Of a stretch of DNA of 64,000 nt, positions 52,418 to 61,752 are shown in pieces; position 1 is the stretch's first letter; the number at the start of each line of letters is the position of its first letter. The notes below the pieces were generated by a model that made no database searches, was not told the origin of the DNA, and saw nothing but the letters and a program-made list of their open reading frames with translations. The position numbers were made by a program, and so were the translations under genes. Origin of the DNA: Caulobacter sp. NIBR1757 (GTDB taxonomy: Bacteria; Pseudomonadota; Alphaproteobacteria; Caulobacterales; Caulobacteraceae); NCBI RefSeq assembly GCF_027912495.1, contig NZ_CP115463.1, forward strand, positions 62,001 through 126,000. The letters are read 5' to 3'.

Positions 52418-52858
52418 TCAAGCCGCGCTGGCGTTCTTCGCCGGTTCGGCCAGCAGATCGAGCACCGTGATCTTCGACAGCCGTTCGGACGCGGCGGTGT
52501 CCGCGGCCCGGATGGCCGCGCTGACCGCGTCGGGAATCCGCTCGCCTACGGGACAGCCCTTCACCCCGGCGGGCGCAACGCCCAGGTGGGTGCAGCCATC
52601 GACGGCCCGCAGCACCTGGTCCAGGGTGATGGTCTTCGGATCACGGGTCAGCCAGGCCCCGCCGCCGGCCCCCATCCGGGTGGCGATCAGACCGGCCTTG
52701 GCCAGCATGGCGGTGACCCGCCGGACGACCACCGGGTTGGTCGGCATGGAGGCGGCCAGCTCCGCTGACGAGACCGCGCGCGCCGGGGCGTCCGCGCTCT
52801 TGTGGGCGAGGTAGGCGAGGGCGTGGGCCGCAACGGGGAATTTCTGGCTGTCGGACAT
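52418..52858 (-). CDS. Rrf2-family transcriptional regulator
   Basis: 146-residue winged-helix regulator of the Rrf2 family. The helix-turn-helix lies around residues 30-65 (SSAELAASMPTNPVVVRRVT, LAKAGL), followed by GAGGGAWLTRDPKTITLDQVLRAVDG. It has two Cys (GCTHLGVAPAGVKGC) rather than the three-Cys cluster ligand set of IscR/NsrR, so it may be cluster-free or of a CymR-like type. It lies divergent from kup, 168 bp away. Confidence 0.88.
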   Translation of the reverse strand: MSDSQKFPVAAHALAYLAHKSADAPARAVSSAELAASMPTNPVVVRRVTAMLAKAGLIATRMGAGGGAWLTRDPKTITLDQVLRAVDGCTHLGVAPAGVKGCPVGERIPDAVSAAIRAADTAASERLSKITVLDLLAEPAKNASAA

Positions 52859-53026
52859 CGTGGGTTGTCGAAAAGGTAGGCGCCAGAAGGGCCGCGCACA
52901 ATGGCTGCGGCGAATCCTGTCGAACCGGTGGGCGATTGAAGCGCTTGTGGAAAGGGTGTATCGCGCCCGCCGCGCCGTCGTGGTGCTATCCGTTGGCCGG
53001 TTCTTGGCCGCTGGACGACTGATCGC

Positions 53027-54991
53027 ATGGCCGCTGAGCCCGCCGATACCGCTTCTCCCGCCGCCGGAGAGCCGCTCCATACCCCGGCAGACCCCCACCA
53101 GACTACCGAAGGCCACGGCCACGGCGGTTTCTGGATGTTGGCCATCGGCGCCATTGGCGTGGTGTTCGGCGACATCGGCACCAGCCCGCTCTATGCGATG
53201 CGCGAGGCCCTTCACCACTCCCGCAGCGGCGGAGCCAGCGAACTGGCCGTGCTGGGGGTCGTGTCGCTCGTGGTCTGGGCCCTGATCCTGGTGGTGACGC
53301 TCAAGTATGTCGTCCTGCTGATGCGGGCCGACAACAAGGGCGAGGGCGGCACGCTGGCGCTCATGGCCCTGGCCCGCAAGACCCTGGCCAAGCCGAACGG
53401 CAAGCGCTCGGCCACCGTCTTCTTCCTGGGGGTGATCGGGGCCGCGCTGTTCTACGGCGACGGCATCATCACCCCGGCCATCTCGGTGCTGTCGGCGGTC
53501 GAGGGCCTGAAGGATGCGCCGGGCCTGGGCGGCCGGGTCGACAGCTGGATCGTGCCGATCTCGGCCGGCATCCTCATCGCCCTCTTCCTGGTGCAGTCGC
53601 GGGGCACGCACCGCATGGCCACCCTCTTTGGTCCCATCACCCTGGTCTGGTTCCTGGTCCTGGGGGGCCTTGGCCTCTACCACCTGTTCGACGACCTCTC
53701 GATCTTCCGCGCGCTCAGCCCGCACTACGGGGTGATGTTCCTGCTCCAGAACGGCTTCCTCGGATTCGTCATCCTGGGCAGCGTCTTCCTGGCCGTGACC
53801 GGCGCCGAGGCCCTCTATTCGGACATGGGCCACTTCGGCAAGAAGCCGATTCAGGTCGGCTGGCTCTATCTGGTCTTCCCCTGTCTGGCCCTCAACTACC
53901 TGGGCCAGGGCGCCTCGATCCTGGCGCACCCCGAGGCGAGGCTGAACCCGTTCTGGGAAATGGTGCCGCAGGTGGTCTACTGGCCGGTCCTGCTGCTGGC
54001 CACCCTGGCCACCATCATCGCCAGCCAGGCGGTGATCACCGGCGCCTTCTCGGTCACCCAGCAGGCGGTGTCGCTCGGCCTGCTGCCGCGCATCGACATC
54101 CGCCGCACCAGCGAGACCCAGGCCGGCCAGATCTATGTGCCGCAGGTCAACACCATGCTGATGATCGGCGTTCTGGTGCTGCTGTTCAGCTTCAAGACCT
54201 CGACCAACCTGGCGGCGGCCTACGGCATCGCGGTGACCGGCTCGATGTTCGTCGACACCCTGCTGGCCTTCGTCATCATCCGCTTCCTGTGGAAGTGGAG
54301 CTGGCCGGTCACCCTGGCCGTGCTGGTGCCGCTCCTGCTCCTCGACCTGACCTTCATCTCCTCCAACCTGCTGAAAATTCCGCAGGGCGCCTGGATGCCG
54401 CTGGTGTTCGGCGGGGTGCTGGTCGTCATCATGTGGACCTGGACGCGCGGCGGCCAGATCCTCGCCGAGAAGACCCGCCGCGACTCCGTGCCGCTCACCG
54501 ACCTGATTGGCATCCTCGAGGCCCGCGCCCCGCACCGGGCTCCCGGCACCGCCATCTTCCTGACCAGCGACCCGGACGTCACTCCCGTCGCCCTGATGCA
54601 TAACCTCAAGCATAACAAGGTCTTGCACGAGAAGAACATCATCGCCACGGTCCGCAACGCCGAGACGCCGCGCGTGCGCGAGGAGGACCGGGTCAAGATC
54701 GAGAAGGTCAACGACGACTTCAAGAAGCTGATCATCACCTACGGTTTCATGGAATCGCCCAATGTGCCCAAGGCCCTGGCGCTATGCCGCAAGCAGGGCC
54801 TGAAGTTCGACATCATGGCCACCAGCGTCTTCCTCGGCCGCCGCTCCATCGTGCCCAGCGCCCACAGCGGCATGCCCCTGTGGCAGGACAAGCTGTTCAT
54901 CTTCCTGATGAAGAACTCGGCCAACCCGACCGACTTCTTCAAGATCCCGCCCGGCCGCGTGGTCGAGCTCGGGGCCCAGGTCACCGTATGA
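53027..54991 (+). CDS. kup: Potassium uptake protein Kup
   Basis: 654-residue KUP/HAK/KT potassium-proton symporter with about 12 transmembrane helices. Hallmarks are GVVFGDIGTSPLYAM (residues ~44-58), ADNKGEGGTLALMALA and GDGIITPAISVLSAVEGL, plus a cytoplasmic C-terminal domain (about 480-654). Length is typical (about 620-650). Its stop overlaps the next small gene by 4 nt. Confidence 0.95.
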   Translation: MAAEPADTASPAAGEPLHTPADPHQTTEGHGHGGFWMLAIGAIGVVFGDIGTSPLYAMREALHHSRSGGASELAVLGVVSLVVWALILVVTLKYVVLLMRADNKGEGGTLALMALARKTLAKPNGKRSATVFFLGVIGAALFYGDGIITPAISVLSAVEGLKDAPGLGGRVDSWIVPISAGILIALFLVQSRGTHRMATLFGPITLVWFLVLGGLGLYHLFDDLSIFRALSPHYGVMFLLQNGFLGFVILGSVFLAVTGAEALYSDMGHFGKKPIQVGWLYLVFPCLALNYLGQGASILAHPEARLNPFWEMVPQVVYWPVLLLATLATIIASQAVITGAFSVTQQAVSLGLLPRIDIRRTSETQAGQIYVPQVNTMLMIGVLVLLFSFKTSTNLAAAYGIAVTGSMFVDTLLAFVIIRFLWKWSWPVTLAVLVPLLLLDLTFISSNLLKIPQGAWMPLVFGGVLVVIMWTWTRGGQILAEKTRRDSVPLTDLIGILEARAPHRAPGTAIFLTSDPDVTPVALMHNLKHNKVLHEKNIIATVRNAETPRVREEDRVKIEKVNDDFKKLIITYGFMESPNVPKALALCRKQGLKFDIMATSVFLGRRSIVPSAHSGMPLWQDKLFIFLMKNSANPTDFFKIPPGRVVELGAQVTV

Positions 54992-55347
54992 TCCAGGGCA
55001 TCAGCATCGCCGGCGACGTCTTCTGGATCCTCGCCCTGGCCGTCATGAGCTCGATGTCCTGGGCGACGCAGAAGCGCATCCCGGCCGGCACGAGCGTGCC
55101 GGTCGCCTGGCGCGGCGACCAGGTTCTCGTCCGCGCCCCCAAATGGGCGGCGCTCTGGCTGCTGATCGCCGTCGCCTTCGCCATCGGCGGCTGGATGAAG
55201 GTCGAGAGCCGCGCCCCGGACCTCAGCCTGAACGGCGCCTGGATCTGGCTGGGCGTCCGCCTGACCCTGGCCCCGCTGCTCGCCACCCTGCACCTGAGCC
55301 AGATCCGCAAGGGCTTGGAGACCCTGGACCGCGAAGGCCGGCTGTAA
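54988..55347 (+). CDS. Small membrane protein coupled to kup
   Basis: 119 residues with two or three hydrophobic segments (DVFWILALAVMSSMSWA, WAALWLLIAVAFAIGGWM, WIWLGVRLTLAPLLATLH). No known family is recognised. It overlaps the kup stop (ATGA), so it is co-translated and could be an accessory factor; that is inference from position only. Confidence 0.65.
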   Translation: MIQGISIAGDVFWILALAVMSSMSWATQKRIPAGTSVPVAWRGDQVLVRAPKWAALWLLIAVAFAIGGWMKVESRAPDLSLNGAWIWLGVRLTLAPLLATLHLSQIRKGLETLDREGRL

Positions 55348-55351
55348 CCCC

Positions 55352-55474
55352 CTGTCATCCTCCGGCCGCGCAGCGGACCGGGGGACCCAGGGCGGCTCCG
55401 GATAGACTCCGAGCAATCGTCACGCGGCCAGTTGGGTCCCCCGGTCGCCCTGCGGGCGCCGGAGGATGACAGCC
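55352..55474. repeat. REP-like family 1 repeat, complete copy
   Basis: Left arm CTGTCATCCTCCGGCCGCG ... CCGGGGGACCCA, 48-bp spacer, right arm TTGGGTCCCCCGG, a GCCCTGCGGGC hairpin and GGAGGATGACAGC. It lies between the convergent kup accessory gene and the molybdenum hydroxylase gene. Confidence 0.85.
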
Positions 55475-55483
55475 GTGGGAGGG

Positions 55484-57694
55484 CTAGGCCTTGACCGGCT
55501 TCACGAACGGCTGGCTGAACGTCGCCGGGCGTCCCATGGCCAGCAGGGCGTTGGCCACGGCCGGGCCGATCACCGGCGTGCCCGGCTCCCCGGCCCCGCT
55601 CGGGGCATTGCCGCTCGGCAGGATGTGGGTCTCGACGCTCGGGGCCTCGTTCATGCGCAGCACGCGGTAAGTGTCGAAGTTGGTCTCCTGGACGGCGCCG
55701 TCCTTGAGGTTCACCTCGCCGTACAGCGCCGCGGACAGGCCGTAGCAGGTTCCGCCCTCCATCTGGCCGGCGATCTGGTCCCTGGCGATGGCGATGCCGC
55801 AGTCGACGGCGGTGACCACCCGGCCGACCTTCGGCTCCACCCCGCCGGGCGCGATCTTCACCTCGGCGATCTGGGCCACGACCGTGCCGAAGCTCTCGTG
55901 CACCGCCACGCCGCGGGTATAGCCCTCGGCCGCCGTTGGCCCGGCCTTCTCGATGGCCAGGTCCAGCACCGCCAGATGCCGCTTCGCCCCCGCCTTGGTG
56001 TAGAGCGTCCGGCGGTACTCGATCGGGTCCTTGCCGGCCTTGCGGGCCAGCTGGTCGATGGTGTGCTCCATGACATAGGCGGTGTGGGTCGCGCCCACCG
56101 ACCGCCACCACAGCACCGGCACGCCGACGTCTGGCATGTGGGCGGCGGCATCGACGATCGGGGTGGCCTTCAGATAGGGCGAGCCCATCGTGCCCTCGAC
56201 CACCGTGGTGTCGATGCCCTTGGGGGCCATCGGCGAGCCCTTCATCAGCGACTGCGAGACGATCCGATGGGTCCAGACGGCCGGATAGCCGTCCTTGTCG
56301 AGCCGGATCTTCACCGCATGGTGGGTCAGGGGCCGGAAGTAGCCGGCCCGCATGTCGTCCTCGCGGGTCCAGATCAGCTTCACGGGCGTGCCCTTGCCGA
56401 CCTTCTTGGCGATGTGGACGCATTCGGTGACGAAATCGGACTGGAAGTTGGCCCGCCGGCCAAAGCTCCCCCCGGCGTACAGGGTTTCGATCTCGATGGC
56501 GCCCGGCAGGTTGCCGACGATCTTGGCGGTGTTCAGCTGGTCGAGGGTCGGGAACTGGCAGCCGAAGCTGAGCTTGACGCTGTTGCCCTTCACCCGCGCC
56601 ACGCAGTCCATCGGCTCCATCGGCGCATGGCTGAGGAATGGGAAGTCGTAGGTCGCCTCGAACACCTCGCCGTCGGTGACCGATTTGGGATCGCCCTTGC
56701 TGTCGAAAGCTTCCCATTTCAGGTCGGCCGGGCCCTGGCCGGCGGCGAACTTGCGATAGTCGGCCAGCAGGGCGTCGGAGCTCCGCTTTTCCGACTTCTC
56801 GTCGTCCCACTGGGCGGTGATGGCGTCGCGGCCCTGCTTGGCGGCCCAGGTGGTGTTGGCCACCACGGCCACGCCGGTGGGGATCTTGAACACATCGACC
56901 ACGCCCGGAACCTTGCGGGCCGCGGCGTCATCGAAACTCTTCAGCTTGCCGCCGAACAGCGGCGAATGGGCCACCATGGCGACCAGCAGGCCTTCTTCCT
57001 GCACATCGATGGTGAATTTCGCGGCGCCGTTGGTCTTGGCCACGGCGTCCTTGCGCCGCACCCGGTCGCTGCCGATCAGGGTGAAGGCCTTGGGGTCCTT
57101 GAGGACCACATTCTCCGGCGGCGTCACCTTGGCCGCATCGGCCAGCAGGTCGCCGAACTCGGCCGACTTGCCGGAGCCTGGATGGCTGACGATGCTGTCC
57201 TTGACGACAATCTCGCTGGCGTTGACCTGCCACAGGTTGGCCGCCGCCTGCACGAACATCGCCCGCGCCGCCGCCCCCGCCTTGCGGAACTGGGTCCAGC
57301 TGTTGGCGATGGCGGTGGAGCCGCCGGTGCCCTGCGCGCCCATCAGCAGGTTCTGATAGAGCTTGGTGTTGGCCGGGGCCTGCTCGATCTTCACCCGGTT
57401 CCAGTCGGCGTCCATCTCTTCGGCGACCATGGCGGCCAGGCCGGTGTGGCTGCCCTGGCCCATCTCGATATGCTTGTTGACGACGGTGATCGAGCCGTCG
57501 GCGTCGACCTTCACGAAGGGACCGAACTCCCCGACCTTGATCGGGCTGCCGACGCTCACGGCGTCGGCCAGGGAGCAGCCGACCAGCAGCGCGCCGCTGG
57601 CGGCCACCCCGGTGACGATGACCTCACGGCGGTTGACGCCCTTGCGGACCGCTTCCGTCGTGTTGGTGGCGAGGTTGCGCAGAAAACGGGTCAT
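55484..57694 (-). CDS. Molybdenum hydroxylase large subunit (isoquinoline 1-oxidoreductase beta type)
   Basis: 736-residue xanthine-oxidase-family molybdopterin subunit. A Tat-like or lipoprotein-like signal is at about residues 18-40 (NRREVIVTGVAASGALLVGC; the twin-Arg is weak). The molybdenum domain has GQGSHTGLAAMVAEEMD, a GTGGSTAIANSW segment, and the C-terminal GTPVIGPAVANALLAMGR. Membrane or periplasmic location is likely. It pairs with the 2Fe-2S subunit 9 bp upstream. Substrate unknown; aldehydes or N-heteroaromatics are family precedents. Confidence 0.9.
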   Translation of the reverse strand: MTRFLRNLATNTTEAVRKGVNRREVIVTGVAASGALLVGCSLADAVSVGSPIKVGEFGPFVKVDADGSITVVNKHIEMGQGSHTGLAAMVAEEMDADWNRVKIEQAPANTKLYQNLLMGAQGTGGSTAIANSWTQFRKAGAAARAMFVQAAANLWQVNASEIVVKDSIVSHPGSGKSAEFGDLLADAAKVTPPENVVLKDPKAFTLIGSDRVRRKDAVAKTNGAAKFTIDVQEEGLLVAMVAHSPLFGGKLKSFDDAAARKVPGVVDVFKIPTGVAVVANTTWAAKQGRDAITAQWDDEKSEKRSSDALLADYRKFAAGQGPADLKWEAFDSKGDPKSVTDGEVFEATYDFPFLSHAPMEPMDCVARVKGNSVKLSFGCQFPTLDQLNTAKIVGNLPGAIEIETLYAGGSFGRRANFQSDFVTECVHIAKKVGKGTPVKLIWTREDDMRAGYFRPLTHHAVKIRLDKDGYPAVWTHRIVSQSLMKGSPMAPKGIDTTVVEGTMGSPYLKATPIVDAAAHMPDVGVPVLWWRSVGATHTAYVMEHTIDQLARKAGKDPIEYRRTLYTKAGAKRHLAVLDLAIEKAGPTAAEGYTRGVAVHESFGTVVAQIAEVKIAPGGVEPKVGRVVTAVDCGIAIARDQIAGQMEGGTCYGLSAALYGEVNLKDGAVQETNFDTYRVLRMNEAPSVETHILPSGNAPSGAGEPGTPVIGPAVANALLAMGRPATFSQPFVKPVKA

Positions 57695-57703
57695 CGCTCG
57701 CTC

Positions 57704-58207
57704 CTATTTCGCGCCGGCGGCGGCCGGGGCCGCTTCAGCCGTGGGCTGGGGAAGCGCCGCGCTGATGCCCGAGGCTTCCTTGATGGCGGCGCGGATGCGC
57801 TGATAGGTGCCGCAGCGACAGATGTTGCCGCTCATCGCCGCGTCGATTTCCTCGTCGGTCGGGGATGGCTTCTCGGCCAGCAGGGCCGCCGCGCTCATGA
57901 TCTGACCCGACTGGCAGTAGCCGCATTGCGGCACGTCCAGCCTGGCCCAGGCCTGCTGGGCCGGGTGGGCGCCGCCCAGGCCCTCGATGGTGGTGATCTT
58001 GGCCCCGGCGACCGCGCCGATGGGGGTGACGCAGCTGCGCGTCGCCTGGCCGTTCACATGCACCGTGCAGGCTCCGCACTGGGCCATGCCGCAGCCGAAC
58101 TTGGTTCCGGTCAGGCCAAGTTCGTCGCGCACCACCCACAGCAGGGGGGTGTCCTCGGCCGCCTTGACTGTCACGGCCTTGCCGTTGATTTCCAGATTGA
58201 CCGCCAC
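57704..58207 (-). CDS. Molybdenum hydroxylase 2Fe-2S subunit (isoquinoline 1-oxidoreductase alpha type)
   Basis: 167 residues. The plant-type [2Fe-2S] ligands are in [15 protein letters not shown] (residues ~38-52, with a further Cys in TRSC). The second cluster is in [10 protein letters not shown] and [14 protein letters not shown] Pro/Ala-rich C-terminal tail follows. Start GTG 58207 with GGAGGGAACCG before it. It is the electron-transfer partner of the large subunit downstream. Confidence 0.93.
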   Translation of the reverse strand: MAVNLEINGKAVTVKAAEDTPLLWVVRDELGLTGTKFGCGMAQCGACTVHVNGQATRSCVTPIGAVAGAKITTIEGLGGAHPAQQAWARLDVPQCGYCQSGQIMSAAALLAEKPSPTDEEIDAAMSGNICRCGTYQRIRAAIKEASGISAALPQPTAEAAPAAAGAK

Positions 58208-58326
58208 CGGTTCCCTCCTCCGAAGTCAGACCGGGGGTATCTTAACGCTGTTCACCCGTGGCCGCGCCAGCGAAATCTTGCGCCCGCAAAACTTGCACAG
58301 GAACCGTCCCGGGTGGATGAAGCGCC

Positions 58327-58929
58327 ATGCCTCTGATCCTCCCCGCCGGCACGACCCTGGTCGCCGCCACCCACAACCCCGGCAAGGCCCGCGAGCTGGC
58401 CGCCCTGCTGGAGGGCCGCTTCACCGTGCTGACGGCGGGCGAGCTGAACATCCCGGAGCCGGACGAGACCGAGACGACCTTCGTCGGCAACGCCCTGCTC
58501 AAGGCCCGCCACGCGGCCCAGGTTTCCGGCCGCATCGCCCTGGCCGACGACAGCGGCCTGTCGGTGACGGCCCTGGACGGCGCGCCCGGCATCTTCTCGG
58601 CCCGCTGGGCGGGACCGGGCAAGGACTTCGCCGTGGCCATGGGCAAGGTCGAGGAGCGGCTGCAAGAGGTCGGGACCGACGACTATTCCGCCTGGTTCAC
58701 CTGCGCCCTCGCCGTCGCCTGGCCGGACGGTCCGTCGGTGGTGGTCCAGGGCGAGGTGCACGGCTCGCTGGTCTTCCCGGGCCGGGGCGACCGGGGCTTC
58801 GGCTACGATCCCATCTTCGTCCCCAGGGGCCACGACCAGACCTTCGGCGAGATGGACCCGGAGGCCAAGGACGCCATGAGCCACCGCGCCCGCGCCTTCG
58901 CCCAGCTCAAGGCCGCCCTGTTCGAGTGA
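58327..58929 (+). CDS. rdgB: Non-canonical purine NTP pyrophosphatase RdgB
   Basis: 200-residue ITPase/XTPase that removes dITP and XTP from the nucleotide pool. Signatures are [15 protein letters not shown] (residues ~12-26), [18 protein letters not shown] and [18 protein letters not shown]. It overlaps hemW by 1 nt; the pair is common in alphaproteobacteria. Confidence 0.95.
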   Translation: MPLILPAGTTLVAATHNPGKARELAALLEGRFTVLTAGELNIPEPDETETTFVGNALLKARHAAQVSGRIALADDSGLSVTALDGAPGIFSARWAGPGKDFAVAMGKVEERLQEVGTDDYSAWFTCALAVAWPDGPSVVVQGEVHGSLVFPGRGDRGFGYDPIFVPRGHDQTFGEMDPEAKDAMSHRARAFAQLKAALFE

Positions 58930-60086
58930 TGCAGAATATCGGGGTCTACATTCACTGGCCCTACTGCGCCCGCATCTGCCCCTACTGCGACTTCAATGTC
59001 GTGCGCGACCGGGGCAGGACCCAGGAACAGGCCGACCTCGCCGCCGCCATCCTCGCCGACCTGGCGGCCCAGCGCGCCCTGACCGGCCCCCGCCGCCTGG
59101 TCTCGATTTTCTTCGGCGGCGGCACCCCCTCGCTGATGGACCCAGGCTTCGCCGCCGAGATGATCGCCGCCGCCCGTCGCCTGTGGGACGCCGCTCCCGA
59201 TCTGGAGATCAGCCTCGAGGCCAACCCGACCGACGCCGAGACCGGCCGCTTCGCCGCCCTGGCCGAAGCGGGGGTGAGCCGCCTGTCGCTGGGAGTCCAG
59301 GCCCTCGACGACGCCTCGCTGAAGTTCCTCGGCCGCAACCACGACGCCGGCGCCGCCCGCCGCGCCGCCGCCGAGGCCGCCCGGCTGTTTCCCCGTCTGT
59401 CGCTCGACCTGATCTACGCCCGCCCCGGCCAGACCCCGGAAACCTGGGCGGAGGAACTGCGCACCGCCATCGGCTGGGGCGCCGACCACATCTCGCCCTA
59501 TCAGTTGACCATCGAGGCCGGCACCGCCTTCGACCGCGCCGTGCGGCGAGGCTCGTTCAGGCCGGCCGACGAGGCCCTCGGCGCCGCCCTCTATGACACC
59601 ACCCAGGCGGTTCTGGAGAGCCAGGGCTTCGACGCCTACGAGGTGTCCAACCATGCGCGCGGCCCCGCCGCCCGCTCGCGCCACAACCTCGTCTACTGGA
59701 CCGGACAGGACTATGTCGGCGCCGGCCCCGGGGCCCACGGCCGGCTGACCTTGAACGGTTCGAGGACCGCCACTGGCGCCCATCGCGGCATCGATGCCTA
59801 CATCCGCGCGGTGCGGGACGCCGGCCTGGGCTTCGCCGACCGCGAGACCCTGTCGCCGGTCGAGGCGGCCGAGGAGCGGCTGCTGATGGGTCTGCGCATC
59901 GACGACGGCGTCGCCTTCGCCGAGCTGGCCCCGCTGGGCCTGACCCCCGACCATCCGGAGGTCGTCTCCCTGGCCGCCGAGGGTTTGCTGCTGACCGGCG
60001 GAGGGCGGCTGCGCGCCACCCGGCCGGGTCGCCTCGTCCTCGACTGGGTCACCGGCCGGCTGGCCACCGCCGCAAACCCCGCTTGA
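58929..60086 (+). CDS. hemW: Radical SAM haem chaperone HemW
   Basis: 385-residue radical-SAM protein (formerly called coproporphyrinogen oxidase-like) that carries haem for delivery. The cluster motif is YCARICPYCDFNV (C-X3-C-X2-CDFN) at residues ~12-24, followed by FFGGGTPSLM. The C-terminal HemN-C domain is present. Length is typical. Start ATG 58929 overlaps the rdgB stop. Confidence 0.94.
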   Translation: MQNIGVYIHWPYCARICPYCDFNVVRDRGRTQEQADLAAAILADLAAQRALTGPRRLVSIFFGGGTPSLMDPGFAAEMIAAARRLWDAAPDLEISLEANPTDAETGRFAALAEAGVSRLSLGVQALDDASLKFLGRNHDAGAARRAAAEAARLFPRLSLDLIYARPGQTPETWAEELRTAIGWGADHISPYQLTIEAGTAFDRAVRRGSFRPADEALGAALYDTTQAVLESQGFDAYEVSNHARGPAARSRHNLVYWTGQDYVGAGPGAHGRLTLNGSRTATGAHRGIDAYIRAVRDAGLGFADRETLSPVEAAEERLLMGLRIDDGVAFAELAPLGLTPDHPEVVSLAAEGLLLTGGGRLRATRPGRLVLDWVTGRLATAANPA

Positions 60087-60160
60087 GCAAGGCTCTCCCT
60101 TGAGTCTAAGCAGGGGCCGTTGTATCCCCGCCCGCGAAACGCGAATTTCAGGAACCGACC

Positions 60161-60391
60161 ATGGCTGACGACTACCACCGCGGCGAGATGGACATCCACG
60201 AGCAAGTGGCCACCTACAATGCCGTCATGGGCATGACCAAGTGGGGCAGCCTGGCCCTGGCCGTCGCCATCCTGGCCCTGGTCCTGTGGTTCTGCACCCC
60301 GGCCGGCTTCATCGGCGGCCTGGTCCCGGCCCTGGTGCTGCTGGTGGTGGGCATCGTCGTCCTGCGCGACAAGAAGGGCGGCGGCCACTAG
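60161..60391 (+). CDS. aa3-type cytochrome c oxidase subunit IV
   Basis: 76-residue protein with one long hydrophobic hairpin-like segment near the C-terminus. The N-terminal MDIHEQVATYNAVMGMTKWG is the hallmark of the small alphaproteobacterial aa3-oxidase subunit IV. It contributes to the inner-membrane cytochrome oxidase although the other subunits are not in this window. Confidence 0.92.
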   Translation: MADDYHRGEMDIHEQVATYNAVMGMTKWGSLALAVAILALVLWFCTPAGFIGGLVPALVLLVVGIVVLRDKKGGGH

Positions 60392-60416
60392 GCTTTCGTC
60401 CCATTCCACGCGTTAC

Positions 60417-60446
60417 ACGCCGGCGAACCGAAAGGCTCGCCGGCGT
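60417..60446 (+). terminator. Hairpin after oxidase subunit IV gene
   Basis: Stem ACGCCGGCGAACC / GGCTCGCCGGCGT with one mismatch and a 4-nt loop, 26 bp after the stop at 60391. The following bases (TGTCGTATCC) have no U-run, so it may act with Rho or as an mRNA 3' end. Confidence 0.55.
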
Positions 60447-60615
60447 TGTCGTATCCGGGTTACGCTGCGTCGCAGCATAACTTTGCGCAACGCACCCGGC
60501 CTGGGCTCGACAACGGGCAAGATTCTCCCCTAAACAGACCCCCACAACGCGTCTGACGTCAGCCCGAGCGCGGATGCGCTCGCAGGCAGAGAGTTTTCTG
60601 GGGGAGATATCCGGC

Positions 60616-61749
60616 ATGGCCGTGATTGCGGTGACCAAGGAACGTCGCGCGGGCGAGACCCGCGTCGCCGCCACCCCGGAAACGGTCAAGAAGCTGATCG
60701 CCGCCGGCTGGAGCGTCACCGTCGAGGCCGGCGCCGGCGCCGCCTCCGCCTACCCCGACGCCGACTATGAGGCGGCCGGGGCCAAACTCGAAAAGACCCT
60801 GAAAGCCACCCTCAAGGACGCCGACGTCCTGTTCAAGGTGCGCGGCCCCGAGGCCGACGAGATCGCCGCCCTCAAGGCCGGCGCCACGGTGGTCGCCACC
60901 CTCAACCCGCACCAGGACAAGGATACGCTGAACGCCCTCGCCAAGGGGGGCGCCACCGCCTTCGCCATGGAGTTCGTGCCGCGCATCACCCGCGCCCAGG
61001 TCATGGACGTGCTGTCGTCGCAGGCCAACCTGGCCGGCTATCGCGCCGTCATCGAGGGCGCCGAAGCCTTCGGCAAGGCCCTGCCGATGATGATGACCGC
61101 CGCTGGCACCGTCGCCGCCGCCAAGGTCTTCATCATGGGGGTCGGGGTCGCCGGCCTGCAGGCCATCGCCACCGCCCGCCGTCTCGGCGCCGTGGTCACC
61201 GCCACCGACGTGCGCCCGGCCACCAAGGAACAGGTCGAGAGTCTCGGCGCCAAGTTCCTCGCCGTCGAGGACGAGGAGTTCAAGAACGCCCAGACGGCCG
61301 GCGGCTACGCCAAGGAAATGAGCCCCGAGTACCAGGCCAAGCAGGCCGAACTGCTCAGCGGCCACCTGGCCAAGCAGGACATCGTCATCACCACCGCCCT
61401 GATCCCCGGCCGCCCGGCCCCCCGGCTGGTCACGGCGGCCCAGGTGGCCTCGATGAAACCCGGCAGCGTCATCGTCGACCTCGCCGTCGAACAGGGTGGC
61501 AATGTCGAAGGCGCCAAGCTGGGCGAGACCGCGATTACCGCCAATGGGGTCAAGATCCTCGGCGCCGCCAACCTGCCCGGCCGCATCGCCACCGACGCCT
61601 CCGCCCTCTATTCGCGCAACCTGATGGCCTTCGCCGGCCTGCTGCTCGACAAGGACGGGGCCCTGAACCCCGACTATGAGGACGAGATCCTCAAAGCCGC
61701 CCTGGTCACCAAAGGCGGCGCCGTCGTCCATCCCCAGCTGGCCGGCTAG
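60616..61749 (+). CDS. pntAA: NAD(P) transhydrogenase subunit alpha, part 1
   Basis: 377-residue domain-I subunit of the proton-translocating transhydrogenase that makes NADPH from NADH. The N-terminus MAVIAVTKERRAGETRVA begins the alanine-dehydrogenase-like fold. The NAD-binding loop is GVGVAGLQAIATARRLG (about residues 173-189), with TATDVRPATKEQVESLGA next. The ATG at 60616 was chosen for the GGGAG site. A secreted protein gene follows it before part 2, which is unusual. Confidence 0.95.
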   Translation: MAVIAVTKERRAGETRVAATPETVKKLIAAGWSVTVEAGAGAASAYPDADYEAAGAKLEKTLKATLKDADVLFKVRGPEADEIAALKAGATVVATLNPHQDKDTLNALAKGGATAFAMEFVPRITRAQVMDVLSSQANLAGYRAVIEGAEAFGKALPMMMTAAGTVAAAKVFIMGVGVAGLQAIATARRLGAVVTATDVRPATKEQVESLGAKFLAVEDEEFKNAQTAGGYAKEMSPEYQAKQAELLSGHLAKQDIVITTALIPGRPAPRLVTAAQVASMKPGSVIVDLAVEQGGNVEGAKLGETAITANGVKILGAANLPGRIATDASALYSRNLMAFAGLLLDKDGALNPDYEDEILKAALVTKGGAVVHPQLAG

Positions 61750-61752
61750 GCC

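Noticed and set aside
52859..54628. Long minus-strand frame continuing upstream of the Rrf2 regulator
   Set aside because: The part beyond 52858 is antisense to kup with no domain; only the 146-residue C-terminal portion is a real gene.
55466..58336. Very long plus-strand open frame opposite the molybdenum hydroxylase genes
   Set aside because: Shadow frame; the minus strand encodes complete molybdenum and 2Fe-2S subunits with family motifs.
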